A stretch of DNA of 64,000 nt from contig NZ_JACJPI010000084.1 in NCBI RefSeq assembly GCF_014695975.1, positions 124,001 through 188,000 of the forward strand, in the 5' to 3' direction. The notes below the pieces were generated by a model. That model made no database searches and had not been told where the DNA came from. It saw nothing but the letters and a program-made list of their open reading frames with translations. Positions 59,179 through 64,000 of the stretch are shown piece by piece; position 1 is the first letter of the stretch; each line of letters opens with the position of its first letter. This stretch comes from Leptolyngbya sp. FACHB-321 (GTDB lineage Bacteria; Cyanobacteriota; Cyanobacteriia; Leptolyngbyales; Leptolyngbyaceae). The position numbers and the translations under genes were made by a program.

Positions 59179-59220
59179 AAAGCCTCCCTGCACTAGTTGC
59201 AGAGGCTTTTGTACCGTTAA
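59179..59220. terminator. Hairpin after porin 1
   Basis: aagcctccctgcactagttgcagaggctttt. Confidence 0.7.
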
Positions 59221-59225
59221 CTTTG

Positions 59226-59258
59226 AAAGCTCTCCCTTTACACGGAGAGCTTTTTTTA
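59226..59258 (+). terminator. Rho-independent terminator after porin 1
   Basis: aaagctctccctttacacggagagcttttttt. Confidence 0.85.
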
Positions 59259-59602
59259 TGGTTTTCTTGTTTGTAACAATCTTTACCAGCTTTATGTGAT
59301 GATTTTTACTGAAAACCTTAAGAGTTTACCTTTCTAAAACAAGTGCTAGAAAATAACCAGGGAAATAGTGTATATATTTAAAGTCCTGTTAACCATCGTC
59401 CCTAATAATCAGTAGAGAAGGTCGGTAGTACTATCCAACAGAGTGGTATTGCAGATTGCAAAATCGTCTCTTGAGTGACCCTTCTAAACCATTACTTTTG
59501 TTGAGGTTTCTAGCTTCTCTTTGAATCAGAGAAGTTGTCGAGGAACAGCGCGTTGATGAGTAATGTGGACGGTCTGTAAACGGAATCTTTTGTCTTTAAG
59601 GT

Positions 59603-61426
59603 GTGAGTGTGAAAGCAATGATGTCAAGAAAATTTTGGAAGCCTTTGTTGGCAGTCCCTTCTCTTTTGGGTGCAACGATCGCAGTATCTGCAATCGCAGC
59701 GACAAGCGTTGCCGCTAATGCTGCTGAAACAGCAACCGTATCAGTGTCTTCAGTAGAAGCTGCAGAGCCTGTAGTGGAAGCATCAGCAGCTCCTGTGGAA
59801 ACGACAACGATTGCTGACGCAACGATCGCTAACGCAGCACCAGCGCCAACGCAGTCTGCTACAACAGCGTCAGCTCAAGAAAATGAGGCTACTGCTGATT
59901 TAGCAGCGACAGGGATTGCAGGTCAAGTGACATCTGTTTCTCAGTTGTCAGACGTGCAGCCGACCGACTGGGCTTTCCAAGCACTGCAATCGCTGGTTGA
60001 GCGCTATGGCTGTATTGTTGGTTATCCTGATCGCACCTATCGTGGCAATCGGGCACTGACTCGGTATGAGTTTGCCGCTGGCTTAAATGCTTGCATGGAT
60101 CGGATCAACGAGTTGATTGCTGCAGGCACCGCTGATCTAGTCAAAAAAGAAGACCTCTTAGCAGTTCAAAAGCTGCAAGAAGAATTTGCGGCTGAACTAG
60201 CCACGCTGCGCGGTCGTGTCGATGCGGTAGAAGCACGGACAGCAACGCTGGAGAAGCAGCAATTCTCCACCACCACCAAGCTGGTTGGTGAAGCCATCTT
60301 TACGATCGCAGACACCTTCGGCGATAGCGCAACTAGAACCGGTAATGGCACCCTGATTCCTGGAACAACCGAGAACGACAACACAGAAACCATCTTTGCC
60401 GATCGTGTTCGTCTTAACCTAGACAGCAGCTTTACTGGTAAAGATCAGTTGCGGATTCGCTTGCAGGCACGCAACATCACGCCTTTTTCGGGTGCTGCCT
60501 TTACTGGAACGAATGAAACGCGGTTAGGTTTTGATGGCAACAACTCAAACTCTCTTGAAGTCAGTAAGGTCTTCTACCGTTTTGCTCTCAGCAACAACTT
60601 TAGATTGCAGGTTGATGCAGTCGGCAATGAGTTTTACAACGGTCTTGTTAGTACCCTAAGCCCCTTCACAAGCAGTGGTAATGGCGCACTGTCGCGTTTT
60701 GGACGGTTTAGCCCTATCTACCGGAGCAATGCAAACGGCGCTGGTTTTACGTTTGAGTACAAGTTTAGCGATTTTCTCGCTCTTCAAGGTGGCTATATTG
60801 CTGACACCCTTAGCAACGACCCAACTCCAACAAATGGTCTTTTCAACGGGGCTTACACTGCTTTAGGGCAGGTCGTTCTCAAACCCAGCAGAGCTCTTGA
60901 AGTCGCGCTGACCTATGCTCGCTCTTACTACCCTGGTAACGAGGTCAACATCACCTCAAGTACTGGTAGTGGGTATGCGTCTAACCCCTTTGCTTCCAGT
61001 GCAGCGATTCGTCGAGCCACATCATCTGATGCATTTGGTGTGCAGGCGCAGTTCCGCCTCAGCCCTAAATTTATTGTTGGTGGCTGGTTTGGCTACACCA
61101 AAGCCTATCAAGCTGGGAATGCAAATGAAGCCGATGTTCTTAACGGTTCTGTCTTCTTAGCCTTCCCCGACCTGGGCAAGAAAGGCAACTTGGGCGGCAT
61201 CATCGTGGGTATTCCACCGAAAGTTACTGGCAACGACTTTATTGCTGCTAATGGGCTGCGCCGCATTGATGACGACACCACATACCATGTAGAAGCGCTG
61301 TACCGCTACCGTGTGACCAACAACATTGCGATTACACCTGGTGTCATCGTTATCTTCAACCCAGAAGGAAACAACGACAACGCAACACAATATGTTGGCG
61401 TGATTCGGACAACCTTCTCGTTCTAG
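59603..61426 (+). CDS. SLH-domain porin, copy 2
   Basis: Same SLH block (GCIVGYPDRTYRGNRALTRYEFAAGLNACMDRINEL) and barrel C-terminus TTFSF. Confidence 0.93.
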   Translation: MSVKAMMSRKFWKPLLAVPSLLGATIAVSAIAATSVAANAAETATVSVSSVEAAEPVVEASAAPVETTTIADATIANAAPAPTQSATTASAQENEATADLAATGIAGQVTSVSQLSDVQPTDWAFQALQSLVERYGCIVGYPDRTYRGNRALTRYEFAAGLNACMDRINELIAAGTADLVKKEDLLAVQKLQEEFAAELATLRGRVDAVEARTATLEKQQFSTTTKLVGEAIFTIADTFGDSATRTGNGTLIPGTTENDNTETIFADRVRLNLDSSFTGKDQLRIRLQARNITPFSGAAFTGTNETRLGFDGNNSNSLEVSKVFYRFALSNNFRLQVDAVGNEFYNGLVSTLSPFTSSGNGALSRFGRFSPIYRSNANGAGFTFEYKFSDFLALQGGYIADTLSNDPTPTNGLFNGAYTALGQVVLKPSRALEVALTYARSYYPGNEVNITSSTGSGYASNPFASSAAIRRATSSDAFGVQAQFRLSPKFIVGGWFGYTKAYQAGNANEADVLNGSVFLAFPDLGKKGNLGGIIVGIPPKVTGNDFIAANGLRRIDDDTTYHVEALYRYRVTNNIAITPGVIVIFNPEGNNDNATQYVGVIRTTFSF

Positions 61427-61457
61427 TGAGCTAAAAGCTCAGGTTAATAAATAAACT

Positions 61458-61483
61458 AAGCCCCGTCGCGACGGGGCTTTTTT
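61458..61483 (+). terminator. Rho-independent terminator after porin 2
   Basis: aagccccgtcgcgacggggctttttt. Confidence 0.93.
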
Positions 61484-61731
61484 CATGCATCAGTTGCTTA
61501 TAGGAATGCAATACATATAGCTAAAGGATAAAGGATGAATAGAAGCTCCTGCTCAAAGGAGGTCTTAAGGTTCAAGCCTGTCCTAACGTTCTCTTTGGCT
61601 GCTATAAAAGCATAATCATCAAAAAGCACCTAAGCTTCGAGCTTTTTTGCTTAAGTCAGTGTAAAATCTGACGAGTTGAAAAAAACTCATTCGATGGGTT
61701 CTTTCAGCAGCTTTTAAGTAGGATTTGTCTC

Positions 61732-63612
61732 TTGAGTGTGAGGTGTGTGGGAATGAAAGAAATGATGTCAAAACAGTTTTGGAAGCCTTTACTAACAACT
61801 CCAGCGCTTCTGAGTACTGCTGTTGTTATTTCTACGATCGCAGGTACAACGTCGGCTGTAAAAGCGACGGAAACGATTGCTAGCGAGACTCAAACTCTAA
61901 CTGCATCGGCGCGTTCTGAAAGTCCCGCGCTTACAGCGGACGCTTCAGCCGTAACAGCTCAGCCTGTTGCATCAACAGCCCCTGTGAATCAACTGTCGGT
62001 TTACAGCGCTGAAGGTAAAGTTGAACCCGATGGTGTGAGTCAGGTGACATCTGTTTCTCAGTTGTCAGACGTGCAGCCAACTGACTGGGCTTTCCAAGCA
62101 CTGCAATCGCTGGTTGAGCGCTATGGCTGTATTGTTGGTTATCCCGATCGCACCTATCGCGGCAACCGAGCGCTGACTCGGTATGAGTTTGCTGCTGGCT
62201 TAAATGCTTGCATGGATCGAATTAACGAATTGATTGCTGCTGGCACAGCTGATCTGGCTAAGAAAGAAGATTTGCTAGCAATCCAAAAACTGCAAGAAGA
62301 ATTTGCGGCTGAATTGGCGACCTTGCGTGGTCGTGTCGATGCGGTAGAAGCACGAACAGCAACGCTTGAGAAGCAGCAATTCTCCACCACCACTAGGTTG
62401 GTTGGTGAAGCCATCTTTACAATCGCAGATGCGTTTGGTGATTTCCCACAGCAAGGAGGCACTAATACTGTCTTTAACGATCGCATTCGCTTAAACTTGC
62501 TGACGAGCTTTACAGGCAAAGATCGCTTGAGAGTACGCCTTCAAGCTGGTAACGCGACACGACTGCTCAGCAATCCCAGCATTCCTAACGCGCAAAATAA
62601 CTACCAGCGTACTAACGAAGGGAACTTACCCTATGACGGTGGTAACCCTGCTGCTGATGGCACAGTCACCGACCCAAACAATAGCGGCAATGCAGTCGCT
62701 TTGGAAGCACTCGATTACCGCTTCCCCATTGGCAACAATATCTTTGCGAACGTTTTTGCGAATGGTGCGTTGCACCACTACTATGCTGATACAGTCAACC
62801 CCTTCTTTGAAGGTAATGGCGGCGGTCAGAACGCACTGTCGCGTTTTGCTGAACGGAACCCAATCTACCGCATTGGACCCTTGGGCGCAGGGGTTGGGTT
62901 TAACGTTAAGTTTAGCAATAGCCTCAAGCTCGACCTTGGCTACATTTCTAACACTGCCAGCAACCCTGGACCTGATGCCGGTCTCTTTAATGGCAACTAC
63001 TCAGCGTTGGCGCAGTTGGTCTTTAACACGGGCGGCTTCAAGCTTGGTTTAACTTATGTACGGGGTTACGAGCGTAATACTCCTGGGCTGACGGCTGGTA
63101 ACAACTTCAACCTGGGTGGTACGGGTACAACGTTTGCCAACCTAAACAATAATTCCCTTTTGAGGGGACGATCGTTTCCAGTTGAAAGCAACTCGTTTGG
63201 TGTGGAAGCATCTTTTCAGCCAACCTCCAGCATCGTTGTCAACGGTTGGCTAGGCTATAGTGACGCGAATATCATTGGTCTAGGTGACGCAGATATCTGG
63301 AACTTTGCAGTTGCAGTTGGCTTCCCCAACCTGGGTAAGAAAGGCAACTTCTTGGGTATTGTTGCTGGGGCAGAACCAACATTGAGGGGCACTGATTTTG
63401 ACCCTGTTAACTTGAGTCCAGCCTTCGCTAGCAGAAGTCAGGATTTTGCTTACCACATCGAAGTTTTCTACAAGTACCAACTTACAGACAACATTTCGAT
63501 TACTCCCGGTGTGATTTATCTCCCCAGTGTCAACCAAAATGCAGGCATTCCTGGAGACAACTCCAACGCAGATGTCTTTATTGGAGTTTTACGCACAACC
63601 TTTACGTTCTAG
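61732..63612 (+). CDS. SLH-domain porin, copy 3
   Basis: Same SLH block and C-terminal TTFTF. Start may be the downstream ATG (MKEMMSKQFWKPL or MMSKQFWKPL). Confidence 0.93.
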   Translation: MSVRCVGMKEMMSKQFWKPLLTTPALLSTAVVISTIAGTTSAVKATETIASETQTLTASARSESPALTADASAVTAQPVASTAPVNQLSVYSAEGKVEPDGVSQVTSVSQLSDVQPTDWAFQALQSLVERYGCIVGYPDRTYRGNRALTRYEFAAGLNACMDRINELIAAGTADLAKKEDLLAIQKLQEEFAAELATLRGRVDAVEARTATLEKQQFSTTTRLVGEAIFTIADAFGDFPQQGGTNTVFNDRIRLNLLTSFTGKDRLRVRLQAGNATRLLSNPSIPNAQNNYQRTNEGNLPYDGGNPAADGTVTDPNNSGNAVALEALDYRFPIGNNIFANVFANGALHHYYADTVNPFFEGNGGGQNALSRFAERNPIYRIGPLGAGVGFNVKFSNSLKLDLGYISNTASNPGPDAGLFNGNYSALAQLVFNTGGFKLGLTYVRGYERNTPGLTAGNNFNLGGTGTTFANLNNNSLLRGRSFPVESNSFGVEASFQPTSSIVVNGWLGYSDANIIGLGDADIWNFAVAVGFPNLGKKGNFLGIVAGAEPTLRGTDFDPVNLSPAFASRSQDFAYHIEVFYKYQLTDNISITPGVIYLPSVNQNAGIPGDNSNADVFIGVLRTTFTF

Positions 63613-63716
63613 CTAGCTGTAGTCACTGTTCCTCTAACTTATGTATCTGACCTGATGATCTGCACTAGAACAGTTACTTAGTCACACTGCTAGTAAGAAG
63701 TGGTAACGGAAATGTA

Positions 63717-63760
63717 AGTGTATGAAAAAGCCCTGCGATCGCAGGGCTTTTTCATACACT
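63717..63760. terminator. Perfect 44-bp palindrome, bidirectional terminator
   Basis: agtgtatgaaaaagccctgcga|tcgcagggctttttcatacact; HIP1 core GCGATCGC at apex. Confidence 0.92.
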
Positions 63761-63849
63761 TTCTTAAATTCACACAAACCCCAGCAAAGAACCGTAGTAT
63801 GATAGTGATGACTTAAACAGATCAATCTACTCTTTATTTAATTTTGCCT

Positions 63850-64000
63850 GTGGAAATTTCTAGTAAGAATGAGTATGCAATCCTGGCACTTATTGAACTG
63901 GCATCACATTATGCCAGTGGTGAGCCACTGCAAATCCGTCAGATCTCTGCTCAGCAACAAATTCCTGATCGTTACCTGGAGCAATTATTAGCTACACTCA
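63850..64000 (+). CDS. Rrf2 family transcriptional regulator, N-terminus only (runs off window)
   Basis: GTG start: MEISSKNEYAILALIELASHYASGEPLQIRQISAQQQIPDRYLEQLLATL. Confidence 0.9.
   Translation, partial: MEISSKNEYAILALIELASHYASGEPLQIRQISAQQQIPDRYLEQLLATL

Noticed and set aside
1-64000. Very frequent GCGATCGC octamers across the window
   Set aside because: This is the well known HIP1 motif of cyanobacteria; used as taxonomic evidence, not as a novelty.

Overview
This 64 kb window is cyanobacterial chromosome, judged by dense GCGATCGC (HIP1) sites, nblA, pcyA, hopanoid genes and SLH porins. It carries about 55 supportable protein genes, one tRNA-Ser(UGA), several terminators and two clear pseudogenes or frameshifted genes. 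No CRISPR array, rRNA or intact transposon was seen.

The main finding is a light-sensing locus at 10300-15285. A GAF-histidine kinase whose GAF domain carries the Glu/Cys-Leu/Lys spacing of the green/red protochromic cyanobacteriochromes (RcaE/CcaS type) is followed by a 124-aa CheY-like regulator (RcaF-like), a 651-aa REC-wHTH-HPt-REC regulator (RcaC-like) and pcyA. nblA lies just upstream.

The second theme is in-frame invasion of coding sequence by intergenic-type repeats. These are heptamer STRR-like runs and short palindromes related to CGTTCGRCTGAGCRCTCAYGYCGAAG. They occur in priA (twice), the RcaE-like kinase (three palindromes), a DUF4350 gene and a permease gene. A filled versus empty site for the palindrome is visible between two dispersed repeat copies at 9.9 kb and 37.5 kb, with a net difference of 27 nt.

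Other items: a split hopanoid side-chain locus (hpnA, hpnH, candidate hpnG), a ParA plus coiled-coil pair resembling McdAB with a 93-bp tandem duplication, a PBP-TM-DUF4912x2 fusion, three tandem SLH porins, and a perfect 44-bp palindromic terminator with HIP1 at its apex. All family names come from reading the translations by eye; no database search was run.
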